A stretch of 64,000 nt of DNA from Oceanospirillaceae bacterium (GTDB taxonomy: Bacteria > Pseudomonadota > Gammaproteobacteria > Pseudomonadales > Balneatricaceae). The position numbers and the translations under genes were made by a program. The notes under the pieces were generated by a model, which saw only the letters and a list, made by a program, of their open reading frames with translations, did no database searches and was not told where the DNA came from. The DNA lies in NCBI GenBank assembly GCA_013215505.1, contig JABSQZ010000003.1:124001-188000 (forward strand), written 5' to 3'. Position 1 is the first letter of the stretch, and each line of letters opens with the position of its first letter. This document shows, one piece after another, positions 38,188 through 47,272 of this stretch.

Positions 38188-38649
38188 CTAAATGCAGATG
38201 CTGCCAGACTTCTCACTGAGCAACCTGCCGTCTTTAGCGACTTCAACGCTGCCATCCATAAAGATAATTTCCACTTCGTCCAAGCTTACACATTGCACGT
38301 CTTTGTTAGCCCAGGTATTGGTCCAGGTGGTGATTTTTGTCTGCCCTGGCGTGATGGGGCCCGAAAGGCGAACATAGGCGCTTTCTCTCACACCTTTTTT
38401 AGGCTTTACACTTTCTCCGACACTGTTATAGGCAGTCAGCTTAAAGCGGGCGTAGCTGTAGTCGTTACTGGTGATGTTCTTAAAATTCACTTGTACCCCG
38501 ATGGAGCGTTTTGTCGATGAGACAATCGGGGTGGCATCGGCAATAATTAGCGGTGGGTACACGACAACTACCGGCTCAACTTGCTTTTTGACACAGCCTG
38601 CTAAAAGAGGAGCCAGTGCAGCGAGAACTAAGTATTTCCACATATTCAT
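38188..38649 (-). CDS. Uncharacterised lipoprotein
   Basis: A 153-residue protein with a signal peptide ending in LLAGC, so a lipoprotein with the cysteine at about 19. The mature part is beta-rich and looks like an immunoglobulin-like domain (IGVQVNFKNITSND, then RLSGPITPGQTK). It resembles small periplasmic lipoproteins of the YcfL type, but I am not sure. It stands alone between DUF1820 and epmB. Confidence 0.75.
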   Translation of the reverse strand: MNMWKYLVLAALAPLLAGCVKKQVEPVVVVYPPLIIADATPIVSSTKRSIGVQVNFKNITSNDYSYARFKLTAYNSVGESVKPKKGVRESAYVRLSGPITPGQTKITTWTNTWANKDVQCVSLDEVEIIFMDGSVEVAKDGRLLSEKSGSICI

Positions 38650-38892
38650 TTTCTTATCCTTGGTTTTTATTATTCAATTCAAAAGACTGAAGTTATTCGT
38701 TTGCAGTTTGCTTTTTATGATTTTCACTACCCAAGCTCGATTCACGGCAATGCTGAGATTAAAAAATGAACTGATTCTAACTTATTGAGAGACTTTTTTC
38801 CGGGCTTTTCTGTTAATTAGTAGCAACTATTAATCAACGGCAGGCAATTAGCTGATTTTTAAAAGCGTTTGTTTATCACTGCTGAGAAATAT

Positions 38893-39918
38893 TCAAATAG
38901 CCAATAAGGTTTTGTGCGGCATGCCGGGGATTTCTCTGGCTAACCTGGGGAGTAAATAGCCCGGAAGCTGTCGTTGTAGCTCCCTGATTAGCTGTTGCGC
39001 CTGGGAGTCGCTGATATCAAAATGAGCCGCCCCCTGTACTGGGTCTAATACAAATAAATAGTAAGGTAGGGCACCTGCGGCAAAAGAGGCGGTGTGCAAT
39101 CGTTTCTGGCTCTCTACGCTATCATTAATGCCTTTGAGTAGGACCGCTTGATTAAGTACAGTGACTTTGGCCGCCTGTAGTTTAGCCAGTGCAGCGCTGA
39201 CCTGATGATCAAATTCATTGGCGTGATTGGCGTGGATAACCAGCACTGTTTGCAGGCGAGTTGTCTGCAATATCTGACAGAGATGGTCGGTGATGCGCTG
39301 CGGGATTACTACCGGTAATCTGCTGTGAATGCGCAGTCGTTGCAAGTGCTTGATCTTTCCCAGTTGGGTGATGAACTTGTCCAGTCGCTGATCGGAGGTC
39401 GCCAGTGGATCACCACCGGAGAAAATCACTTCTTCAATACTGTTATCGTTTTCAATGTACTGCAGAATATTCTGCCACTGCTGCGAACCGATTTTATTGT
39501 CGTCATAGGGGAAGTGCCGACGAAAACAGTAGCGACAGTTGATAGCACAGGCACCGCTGAGCATTAGCAGAACCCGATTTTGATATTTGTGAATCAGGCC
39601 GGTTAAGTGATTGGCGTCCGCTTCCTGCAATGGGTCTGTGACAAATCCCGGGAAATATTCAAGCTCTCTCGGGTCGGGCAATACCTGCAGCAATAGCGGA
39701 TCGCGACTGTCGCCTTTTTGCATGCGCATAGCATAAGGTAGAGGGACTTTTAAAGAAAATTGACTGCTGGCAGCAGCTGAAAAATTCAGTTGATCAGCCT
39801 CTAATTGCAAAAATTTAGCCAAGCTTACTGGATCGCTAAAACAGTGGCTTAGCAGATGTTGCCAGCTGGATTCTGGTTGCTGATCATGGGTGATGTTAGC
39901 AGTGTTTATAGCCTTCAC
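38893..39918 (-). CDS. epmB: EF-P beta-lysylation protein EpmB
   Basis: A 341-residue radical SAM enzyme of the KamA family with the CAINCRYC cluster motif and FSGGDPL. It converts (S)-alpha-lysine to (R)-beta-lysine for attachment to EF-P. Its length is that of EpmB, shorter than catabolic lysine 2,3-aminomutase. It diverges from efp and epmA, completing the set. Confidence 0.93.
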   Translation of the reverse strand: MKAINTANITHDQQPESSWQHLLSHCFSDPVSLAKFLQLEADQLNFSAAASSQFSLKVPLPYAMRMQKGDSRDPLLLQVLPDPRELEYFPGFVTDPLQEADANHLTGLIHKYQNRVLLMLSGACAINCRYCFRRHFPYDDNKIGSQQWQNILQYIENDNSIEEVIFSGGDPLATSDQRLDKFITQLGKIKHLQRLRIHSRLPVVIPQRITDHLCQILQTTRLQTVLVIHANHANEFDHQVSAALAKLQAAKVTVLNQAVLLKGINDSVESQKRLHTASFAAGALPYYLFVLDPVQGAAHFDISDSQAQQLIRELQRQLPGYLLPRLAREIPGMPHKTLLAI

Positions 39919-40000
39919 AGAAAGAACCTAAATAGAATTGTAAGTAGCGACAGAGCATGATCAGGATTAATTTGCACTCATCAATCATTTCCCTTGCGGT

Positions 40001-40285
40001 AAATTGCCCGCATTGTGCGTCCAACCAGAACCACTGTCAAATTTACTCGCGACTACTAATACTAAATATGCGCACTACATTTGCGCTGTAGCTGGTATAG
40101 CCCCTGCTTTAGTTTGGAAGCTGAGATTTTTGACAAAAATCTGCATAAAATTGCCACTATATTTGCTACGCCAACCAGATCCGCTGTCAAAGCTACTCGC
40201 TACTCAATATACCCAGTGAATCTGCCCTGTCGATGGCTTATAGGCCCTGTAAGCTGAATTGTTGGCAAAAACTCTGTAGATAGCC
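40001..40285. repeat. Degenerate tandem duplication of about 146 bp
   Basis: AAATTGCCCGCAT, CCAACCAGAACCACTGTCAAA and TTTACTCGC near 40001-40050 recur near 40148-40200 as AAATTGCCACTAT, CCAACCAGATCCGCTGTCAAA and GCTACTCGC. The following GTATAGCCCCTG, GCTGA and TGACAAAAATCTG also reappear in altered form near 40236-40276. The space between epmB and efp (39919-40356) is otherwise empty. The 71-residue open frame over it looks like chance. Confidence 0.6.
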
Positions 40286-40356
40286 GCTATTTTCTGTTCT
40301 TTGTAGTAGAATGCTGGGCAAAGTTATTCCACACCTTATTGAAGTAGAGAAATGTA

Positions 40357-40926
40357 ATGTCTTATTCGGCGAATCAGCTTAAAAACGGTTTAAAAGTAAT
40401 GATCGATGGCGATCCTTGTTCTATGCAGCAAGTTGAATTTGTCAAACCCGGCAAAGGCCAGGCTTTTACCCGAGTTAAAATGCGCAACTTATTAACCGGG
40501 CGTGTTTGGGAACGTACTTTCAAATCCAATGAATCTCTTGAAGCTGCTGATGTAATGGAAAGAGACATGGAATATCTGTACTCAGACGGTGATATGTTTC
40601 ACTTTATGGTCCCGGTTACTTTTGAGCAGTATGCGGTTGAAGAAAAAGCGGTTGGTGATGCGGTAAAATGGCTGAAAGACAATACGGTCTGCATTATTAC
40701 GTTATGGAATGACCGAGCGATTGTGGTAACTCCGCCAAATTTTGTTGAGCTGGAAGTCACTGAGACTGATCCGGGTCTAAAAGGCGATACTGCACAGGGC
40801 GGCTCTAAGCCGGCCACTATGAGTACCGGTGCGGTAGTGCGAGTTCCTCTATTTATCGAGCAGGGCGAGATGTTGAAAATCGATACCCGCACCGGTGATT
40901 ATGTCAGCCGTGCTGCTAAAGGGTAA
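40357..40926 (+). CDS. efp: Elongation factor P
   Basis: A 189-residue three-domain protein. The loop with VKPGKGQAF carries the lysine that EpmA/EpmB modify with beta-lysine. It relieves ribosome stalling at proline runs. Its own terminator lies directly downstream. Confidence 0.97.
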   Translation: MSYSANQLKNGLKVMIDGDPCSMQQVEFVKPGKGQAFTRVKMRNLLTGRVWERTFKSNESLEAADVMERDMEYLYSDGDMFHFMVPVTFEQYAVEEKAVGDAVKWLKDNTVCIITLWNDRAIVVTPPNFVELEVTETDPGLKGDTAQGGSKPATMSTGAVVRVPLFIEQGEMLKIDTRTGDYVSRAAKG

Positions 40927-40944
40927 AACCTAAGTTTGTGGTCG

Positions 40945-40972
40945 AGACCTTTGGCTCCCAGAGGTCTTTTAT
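40945..40972 (+). terminator. Terminator of efp
   Basis: AGACCT pairs with AGGTCT and is followed by TTTATTT. It sits before epmA and argues against an epmA start at 40938. Confidence 0.7.
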
Positions 40973-41003
40973 TTCTCCCCCTCCTTATTTATCAGGTCTT
41001 GCC

Positions 41004-41969
41004 TTGAATACAGATCATTGGCAGCCCAGTGCCACCCTAGAAACCCTTAAAAAACGTGCTGCCATGCTGGCACAAATTCGCGATTTTTTCTCTGCACGTG
41101 ATGTCTTAGAGGTTGATGTGCCAGTGCTGTCACAGGCGGCAGTTTGTGATCCTTATATTGACAGTTTAACCGTAGAGTATCGGAATTTTCCAGAAGATAC
41201 TGTGCAGCACTACTATTTACAGAGCTCACCCGAATATGCAATGAAGCGGCTGCTAGCCGCTGGCAGTGGCTGTATCTATCAAATGTCCAAGGTGTTTCGC
41301 AACGGTGAAGTAGGTAGCAGGCACAACCCTGAATTTACTATGCTGGAATGGTATCGATTAGGTTTAGATGATCAGACACTAATGGATGAGGTTGCCGCGC
41401 TGGTGACTAAGGTCACCGGGATCGAACACTTTCAGCGCTATTCTTATCGGCAGCTTTTCCTGCAGTACTTAAACCTGGATATAAACACTGCCAGTGATGC
41501 TAAGCTGGCGGTGAAGATGCGTGAACAAATTGAGGTCAGTGGTGAGTACGATAGGGATGGCTGGCTAAACTTGCTAATGTCTCATTGCATAGAGCCGCAG
41601 TTGCAAGGGGCAGTGTTCGTCTATCACTATCCCGCCAGTCAATCGGCACTGGCCAGACTGACAACCGATGCAGATGGTTTTAGTGTGGCGGCCCGATTTG
41701 AACTCTTCATTGAAGGTGTAGAACTGGCCAATGGTTATCACGAGTTGACTGATGCCGCTGAGCAGGCTAAACGTTTTGCCGCTGATCAACAGCTCAGATC
41801 TGAGTTGGGGTTGCAGCAGCGGCCACTAGAGCTAAGGCTGGTCGAAGCTCTGAAACAGGGTTTGCCAGATTGTGCCGGAGTGGCACTGGGGGTTGACCGG
41901 TTGTTGATGCTGGCGTTAGCTAAAGAGCAAATCGCTGAAGTACTTCCTTTTGATTTCAGTAGGGCTTAA
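41004..41969 (+). CDS. epmA: EF-P--lysine ligase EpmA
   Basis: A 321-residue class II lysyl-tRNA-synthetase-like protein lacking the anticodon domain. Motif 2 is in FRNGEVGSRHNPEFTMLEWY, and motif 3 is GVALGVDRLLML. It attaches beta-lysine to EF-P. I start it at the TTG at 41004, which aligns with the family start before HWQPSATLE; a GTG at 40938 lies before the efp terminator and would add 22 unlike residues. Confidence 0.93.
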   Translation: MNTDHWQPSATLETLKKRAAMLAQIRDFFSARDVLEVDVPVLSQAAVCDPYIDSLTVEYRNFPEDTVQHYYLQSSPEYAMKRLLAAGSGCIYQMSKVFRNGEVGSRHNPEFTMLEWYRLGLDDQTLMDEVAALVTKVTGIEHFQRYSYRQLFLQYLNLDINTASDAKLAVKMREQIEVSGEYDRDGWLNLLMSHCIEPQLQGAVFVYHYPASQSALARLTTDADGFSVAARFELFIEGVELANGYHELTDAAEQAKRFAADQQLRSELGLQQRPLELRLVEALKQGLPDCAGVALGVDRLLMLALAKEQIAEVLPFDFSRA

Positions 41970-41971
41970 CA

Positions 41972-42056
41972 CAGTTGGAAGTTGGAAGTTGGAAGTTGGA
42001 AGTTGGAAGTTGGAAAATGATAGAACTCATCACTTCCGACTCACGACTTCCAACTA
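41972..42056. repeat. Heptanucleotide tandem repeat array 3
   Basis: About six AGTTGGA units are followed, on the other side of a short spacer, by inverted forms ACTTCCGACT and ACGACTTCCAACT. The array fills the space between the convergent epmA and patB genes and could form a hairpin. Confidence 0.9.
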
Positions 42057-42061
42057 GTCAA

Positions 42062-43216
42062 TTATGCAGGTAAGTGGTTGAGCATGGCGCTTTTCATGCG
42101 TTTTACCGCCTCTTCCAGTAATCCTCTGGTGCAGCCGAAATTCATTCTCACATAGTTGTTGTCGCCAAAATCTCTGCCCGGAGATAGGCCGACGCCGGCC
42201 TGTTCAAAAAACAGTGCTGGGTTTTCTAGTTTAGCGGCAGATACGTCTATCCAGGCGAGGTAAGTTGCCTGATTCGGCAGCATTTTTAAACCGGGGATAG
42301 CGTTAATTTCTCTGATTAAATACTCGTGGTTATCGCGGAAGTAATCCAGTTGTTGCTCCAACCACTGCTCGCCATGAGTGTAAGCTGCAAGGGTGGCGGT
42401 ATAGCCTAATAAATTGGCATCCGGCACTATGCCTTTTCTCGCTCTGTTGAATTTACTGCGCAGTTCCGGGTTGGCGATAATGGCAAAAGCACAGCCTAAT
42501 CCCGCGATGTTGAATGTTTTACTGGGGGCCATCAAGGTAATGCACTGTTGAGCAATCTCTGGGTTGATTGAGGCGACAGGGATATGACTTACTTGTTTGT
42601 CCAGCAGCAAGTCGCAGTGAATTTCATCGGAGCAGAGCACCAGCTGATGTTTAGTGACTATGCGAGCTAACTCGGCTAATTCCTCTGCTGAGTAAACAGT
42701 ACCGCCGGGGTTGTGCGGGTTACAGAACAGTAAAATTTTAGACTCGCTAGTGATCGACTGCTCCAGTGCAGTAAAATCCATTACCCAGCGTAATCCCTGT
42801 AGCTTGTGCGGGATTTGGCACACTTGCATTCCACTCAAGTGCGGGGCGCTGATAAAAGGGGGATAGATAGGTTTAGGGGCCAGTGCCACTCCACCGTTAG
42901 GGGCGGCGGCACGACAGGCAATGTTCAAGGCGCAAACTAAGCCGGGAAGCCAGACGATCCACTCGGCCTCTATCTGCCAGTCATACAAGCGCTGCATACG
43001 CTCGATAATTGTTTGGTTTAACTGTGGAGGAACCATAGTGTAGCCAAAAACCCCGTGATCTATGCGCTCTTTCAGGGCCTGAGTTATCGCCTTCGGGGCT
43101 TTGAAATCTGTATCTGCGACCCACATAGGCAGTGTTTCGGTGTCTGCGTAGCGCTCCCATTTAGTACTGAAAGTATTACTTCTGTCTACTTGTTGATCAA
43201 AATCAATCGCTGCCAT
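42062..43216 (-). CDS. patB: PatB/MalY-type C-S lyase (PLP-dependent)
   Basis: A 384-residue class I aminotransferase-fold protein. SKTFNIAGLG holds the PLP lysine, and MWVADTDFKAP at the N-terminus and the CNPHNPGG loop are typical for MalY/PatB cystathionine beta-lyases. It likely splits cystathionine or other C-S substrates to pyruvate, ammonia and a thiol. Substrate range cannot be read from sequence. Confidence 0.9.
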   Translation of the reverse strand: MAAIDFDQQVDRSNTFSTKWERYADTETLPMWVADTDFKAPKAITQALKERIDHGVFGYTMVPPQLNQTIIERMQRLYDWQIEAEWIVWLPGLVCALNIACRAAAPNGGVALAPKPIYPPFISAPHLSGMQVCQIPHKLQGLRWVMDFTALEQSITSESKILLFCNPHNPGGTVYSAEELAELARIVTKHQLVLCSDEIHCDLLLDKQVSHIPVASINPEIAQQCITLMAPSKTFNIAGLGCAFAIIANPELRSKFNRARKGIVPDANLLGYTATLAAYTHGEQWLEQQLDYFRDNHEYLIREINAIPGLKMLPNQATYLAWIDVSAAKLENPALFFEQAGVGLSPGRDFGDNNYVRMNFGCTRGLLEEAVKRMKSAMLNHLPA

Positions 43217-43422
43217 TACCCTAGCGTCCTTTTACACGAATTAGAAAAATTTCAGATGTCTGATTCTACTCCGATCAGCGCTGTGAATACTATCGACAAT
43301 AATGCTTAAACTCTCTATCTAGGATATAATTTGCAGATCTAGCGCCCTGGCATTTCGGCAGTGTACATACAGGTTTCTGCCGCACAGAGCTATCCTTTGG
43401 AAACGGATCAGAGGTGCAGCAA

Positions 43423-44961
43423 ATGAGTAATTCAAGAATCATAATTTTCGATACCACACTGCGCGACGGTGAGCAGAGCCCGGGCGCTTCGATGAGCAAA
43501 CATGAAAAGTTGCGTATCGCCAAAGTGTTAGAGAAAATGCAAGTAGATATAATTGAAGCCGGCTTTGCCGTCGCCAGCCCCGGTGATTATGAAGCGGTAA
43601 AGTTGGTTGCCGACAATATCAAAGACTGTACCGTCTGCTCGCTGGCCAGGGCGCTGGAATTAGATTTGGACCGAGCGGGGGCGGCCCTGAAAAATGCAGC
43701 TGCTGGGCGGATCCATACTTTTATCGCCACTTCGCCAATCCACATGAAGTTTAAATTGCAAATGCGACCTGAACAAGTGGTCGAACGGGCTGTCAGTTCG
43801 GTGAAATACGCGCGTAATTTAATTGATGATGTGGAATTCTCCCTGGAAGACGCCAGCCGCTCCGAGCTGGATTTTATGTGTTTGATTATAGAGAAAGTGA
43901 TCGCCGCCGGCGCTCGCACTATCAATATTCCCGACACGGTCGGCTATGCTTTACCTGAAGAGTTTGCCCTGTCTATCGCCAATATTCGACAGCGGGTGCC
44001 CAATGCTGATAAAGCGGTATTTTCGGTGCACTGTCACAACGATTTGGGTTTGGCGGTGGCCAACTCACTGGCGGCGATTAATGCCGGGGCGCGTCAGGTT
44101 GAGTGCACTATTAATGGTTTAGGAGAGCGGGCCGGCAATGCTTCTCTAGAAGAAATTGTGATGGCACTGCATACCCGCCGGGAGTACTTGCAGTTAGATA
44201 CCAGGGTGGACCGCAGCCAGATAGTTCCCGCCTCAAAACTTGTATCCAGTATCACAGGTTTTGCAGTACAACCCAATAAAGCGATAGTAGGGGCCAATGC
44301 CTTTGCTCACGAATCCGGTATTCATCAGGACGGTATTTTAAAACACCGTGAGACTTATGAAATAATGCGCGCTGAAGATGTGGGCTGGAGTACCAATAGG
44401 TTAGTAATGGGCAAGCATTCAGGTCGCGCCGCATTCAAAGCCAGATTGGAGGAGTTGGGCAGTAGCTTTAATTCAGACGCGCAACTGAATGCGGCCTTCG
44501 CCAGGTTTAAAGAATTAGCGGACAAGAAACACGAAATAGTGGATGCCGACCTGATTTCATTAGTGTCGGTGACTCAGAGCAGTGAAAGTTATGAAAAATA
44601 CCGTCTCTCTTCACTGGCAGTGAATTCGCAGACCGGAGAAATACCCTTGGCTAAAGTCTCGCTGGTCTGTGATGGTTTAGAACAGCGTTCCGAGGCTACC
44701 GGTGGAGGACCTGTAGATGCGGCACTGTGTGCGATTGAAAATATTGTCAAATCTGGAGCGGTACAACAGCTCTACTCAGTTAACGCTATTACCAGCGGTA
44801 CAGATTCCCAGGGAGAAGTGACAGTGCGGTTGGAAAAAAATGGCAGAATTGTTAATGGTGTTGGGGCAGATACTGATATTATAATAGCGTCGGCGAAAGC
44901 CTATATTCACGCATTAAACTTATTGGACGCCAATATCGAAAAAGCTCACCCACAAGTTTAA
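43423..44961 (+). CDS. leuA: 2-isopropylmalate synthase
   Basis: A 512-residue protein from the ATG at 43423 ([10 protein letters not shown]); three more residues are possible upstream. The catalytic barrel shows [12 protein letters not shown] and the metal ligands in VHCHNDLG, and a C-terminal regulatory domain follows. It condenses acetyl-CoA with 2-oxoisovalerate, the first step of leucine synthesis. It is the short LeuA type with feedback domain. Its stop overlaps the open frame of the next gene. Confidence 0.96.
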   Translation: MSNSRIIIFDTTLRDGEQSPGASMSKHEKLRIAKVLEKMQVDIIEAGFAVASPGDYEAVKLVADNIKDCTVCSLARALELDLDRAGAALKNAAAGRIHTFIATSPIHMKFKLQMRPEQVVERAVSSVKYARNLIDDVEFSLEDASRSELDFMCLIIEKVIAAGARTINIPDTVGYALPEEFALSIANIRQRVPNADKAVFSVHCHNDLGLAVANSLAAINAGARQVECTINGLGERAGNASLEEIVMALHTRREYLQLDTRVDRSQIVPASKLVSSITGFAVQPNKAIVGANAFAHESGIHQDGILKHRETYEIMRAEDVGWSTNRLVMGKHSGRAAFKARLEELGSSFNSDAQLNAAFARFKELADKKHEIVDADLISLVSVTQSSESYEKYRLSSLAVNSQTGEIPLAKVSLVCDGLEQRSEATGGGPVDAALCAIENIVKSGAVQQLYSVNAITSGTDSQGEVTVRLEKNGRIVNGVGADTDIIIASAKAYIHALNLLDANIEKAHPQV

Positions 44962-45011
44962 TGCCGATTAAAAATCACAGTAAATTAGAACCTTGCAGGG
45001 AAATTTCATCA

Positions 45012-45959
45012 ATGCATCAGCAGCTCAGGCATCAATATTTAGAAACGTTAGGCATCAGCAGTTGGCTCCCAAGAGCGACTTTGCCAGGGGCTAATAGCTC
45101 TGCACAATGGGTTTCTGAATTTGTATATGACCCTGATTTTGTCGTCAATGACCTTGTCAATACAGTGGCTGAGGCCATCGAGCCAGTCGCTTCGTCAGCT
45201 GTGAATGGGCAGAAAAGCCGTGCTCAACAGGCTGTGTCACTGGCTGCATCCCTGGTTGAAACGGAATCAGCAGCTCAACCTGAGGTAACCCTAAATAGTC
45301 AGCCTCAAGCCACTGCTGAAACTGTAGTAGCAGGTACAGCTGGGCCGCAGAAATTTGCGTCACTGACAAAAGAGGCTGTTGCAGAGGCAGATTCGTCAGC
45401 GTCAACAGTCACTAACCAGCGTCCCCCGGCAATGCCCCGACATGCTACGATCTCCACGAGCAGTAATAAACCGCCGCCAACTATGCGTTTGATGTTTTTA
45501 CAGTATTCAGATGTATTAGTGGTCGATAGCCTGCCGTCACAAAGTCGTGGCAATATAGCTTCTGATCAATACCAACAGCTAGTGGCTAATATCCTCAAGG
45601 CCATGGGTTTAGACAGCAAGCGCTTAGATGCAGGGGCAGCTCCCTATATTTTAAACTGGCCAACCTTGGCGGGTGATAATATTGATCAGGGCTGGGATCA
45701 AGCGGTGTCAGCCGTGCAGCACAAGTTGGCTAAAATATTTCAACAGCATACTCCCTCGCTGGTGCTGATGTTAGGTGAAGTGGCGGCGCAAATGCTAATG
45801 AGCCGTGAAGATGACTTTGACGCCATGCGCGGTATTGTCTTTTCACTGCGCACTGAAACTAAAGCTATTACCAGCTACAGTTTAACCCAGATGTTGAATG
45901 TTCCAGGTTGTAAACGCGAAGTGTGGCAGGACTTGCAAAAAGTTTTGCCGGTTAAATAG
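45012..45959 (+). CDS. holD: Probable DNA polymerase III psi subunit (HolD-like)
   Basis: A 315-residue protein from the ATG at 45012, which has AGGGAAA upstream; an ATG at 44961 is possible. The N-terminus (YLETLGISSWLPR) resembles the start of HolD, and the C-terminal ~120 residues look like the psi fold. The middle (about 50-150) is a low-complexity Ala/Ser/Thr/Glu-rich linker, making the protein far longer than E. coli HolD. Position directly before rimI, as in E. coli, supports the call. Confidence 0.6.
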   Translation: MHQQLRHQYLETLGISSWLPRATLPGANSSAQWVSEFVYDPDFVVNDLVNTVAEAIEPVASSAVNGQKSRAQQAVSLAASLVETESAAQPEVTLNSQPQATAETVVAGTAGPQKFASLTKEAVAEADSSASTVTNQRPPAMPRHATISTSSNKPPPTMRLMFLQYSDVLVVDSLPSQSRGNIASDQYQQLVANILKAMGLDSKRLDAGAAPYILNWPTLAGDNIDQGWDQAVSAVQHKLAKIFQQHTPSLVLMLGEVAAQMLMSREDDFDAMRGIVFSLRTETKAITSYSLTQMLNVPGCKREVWQDLQKVLPVK

Positions 45960-45970
45960 TCGTCGCTTAG

Positions 45971-46489
45971 ATGCCAGAGTTAATCAGTTTAGATAACAAT
46001 ATTGAGCCTGCGCTGCACCGGCAACTCATCCAGTTGCAGCAGCAGTGTTTTATTCCCCCCTGGTCGGCAGAACAAATCCAACAGCAGTTAAATAACTCTA
46101 AAGCGTTGAACTTCGCACTGCTTGCAGATGGACAGTTACTGGGGTTTATATTCTACCAGTTGCTGTTTGAACAGGCCGAGATTTTGCAAATAGCCATTGC
46201 CCCTGCACAGAGGCGCTGCGGCTACGCAATCAAGCTTATTTCACAGTCCATTGCCGGTCTGTTAGAGCGTGACATAGAGCAGCTGTTGCTGGAGGTCAGA
46301 GCTTCTAATATACAGGCGATTCAATTGTATCAGCAGTTAGGTTTTAGCCTGGATGGTCGACGTAAAAATTATTATCCCAATCTGCACAGTACCAAGAAAG
46401 CAGCAGTTAACTCTGTGGCCGCTGGTAACAGAGAAGATGCGCTACTTTATACTCTCAACTTGGATGCTGGCAGGGGTGTTCAGCAATGA
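45971..46489 (+). CDS. rimI: Ribosomal protein S18-alanine N-acetyltransferase
   Basis: A 172-residue GNAT enzyme. The acetyl-CoA loop is the Q/RxxGxA-like segment AQRRCGYAIKL, followed by LLEVRASNIQAIQLYQQLGF, typical of RimI. It acetylates the N-terminus of S18. It lies 11 bases after the holD-like gene and overlaps the next gene. Confidence 0.93.
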   Translation: MPELISLDNNIEPALHRQLIQLQQQCFIPPWSAEQIQQQLNNSKALNFALLADGQLLGFIFYQLLFEQAEILQIAIAPAQRRCGYAIKLISQSIAGLLERDIEQLLLEVRASNIQAIQLYQQLGFSLDGRRKNYYPNLHSTKKAAVNSVAAGNREDALLYTLNLDAGRGVQQ

Positions 46490-47157
46490 TCAGCCTGAAC
46501 ACTGAGGGTCTCTCTGAATTAAGCTATTATTTTTTTAATGCGCTGTTTTTGTTGGTGTTTATCTATGCATGCTACAGATCGCCGTGGCATTTAATAAAAA
46601 CTAATAGTACTTTACAGCACTTGTGCTTTGGCGCGACAGTTACCTTGATGTTGCTCTGGAGTATTAAGGCGGATATCTCTACGGGTATTAGCATTCATTT
46701 AATTGGCATGACCGTCTTGAGCTTAGTGCTGGGCTGGGACCTGGCGATTGTCTGTGCCAGCATCGCTCTGACCTTAGTGACTATCGCCAGCGCTAGCGGA
46801 TGGGCAAATTTTGCCGCCAACGGCGTTATTACCCTATTACTGCCGGTGGCCGTCACTTATATTATTGCCGGTATTGTCGATAGAAAATTGCCGAAAAACT
46901 TTTTTATCTACCTGTTTGTTTGCGGTTTCTTTTGCGCGGGCCTCAGTGCCGTTTTGGTAGGCTTGTCGGTGTCGGCGACACTCTGGGTCAACGATATTTA
47001 TCCCTGGGTAAAAATTCAGCGGGAAATAGTGACCATCATTCTGCTGACGGTATTTCCAGAGGGGTTGTTAAACGGAATGTTATTAACCGCTATCATGGTT
47101 TTTTATCCGGATTGGATCCGCAGTTTTGATGCCAAGGCTTATATTGATGATCAGTAA
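46486..47157 (+). CDS. CbiM-like energy-coupling factor permease family membrane protein
   Basis: A 223-residue protein with about six hydrophobic segments. The later part, with FPEGLLNGMLLT and a final YPDWIRSFDAKAY, matches CbiM/ECF-permease-like proteins of this length. No cobalt or nickel transport partners are adjacent, so the substrate is unknown. The ATG overlaps the rimI stop (ATGA). Confidence 0.78.
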   Translation: MISLNTEGLSELSYYFFNALFLLVFIYACYRSPWHLIKTNSTLQHLCFGATVTLMLLWSIKADISTGISIHLIGMTVLSLVLGWDLAIVCASIALTLVTIASASGWANFAANGVITLLLPVAVTYIIAGIVDRKLPKNFFIYLFVCGFFCAGLSAVLVGLSVSATLWVNDIYPWVKIQREIVTIILLTVFPEGLLNGMLLTAIMVFYPDWIRSFDAKAYIDDQ

Positions 47158-47272
47158 TTTCCAGTGATAGGTAAAAAAATCTTTCATAAAAAGGGTCTTG
47201 ATTGTATTAATCCTGTATTTGCTACAGATGCATGCAAAGTAAAAGTCGATGCTCTTTAGAGTGAATAGAAAA

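Noticed and set aside
40004-40219. 71-residue open frame between epmB and efp
   Set aside because: It overlaps the degenerate tandem repeat and has no ribosome site or family resemblance.
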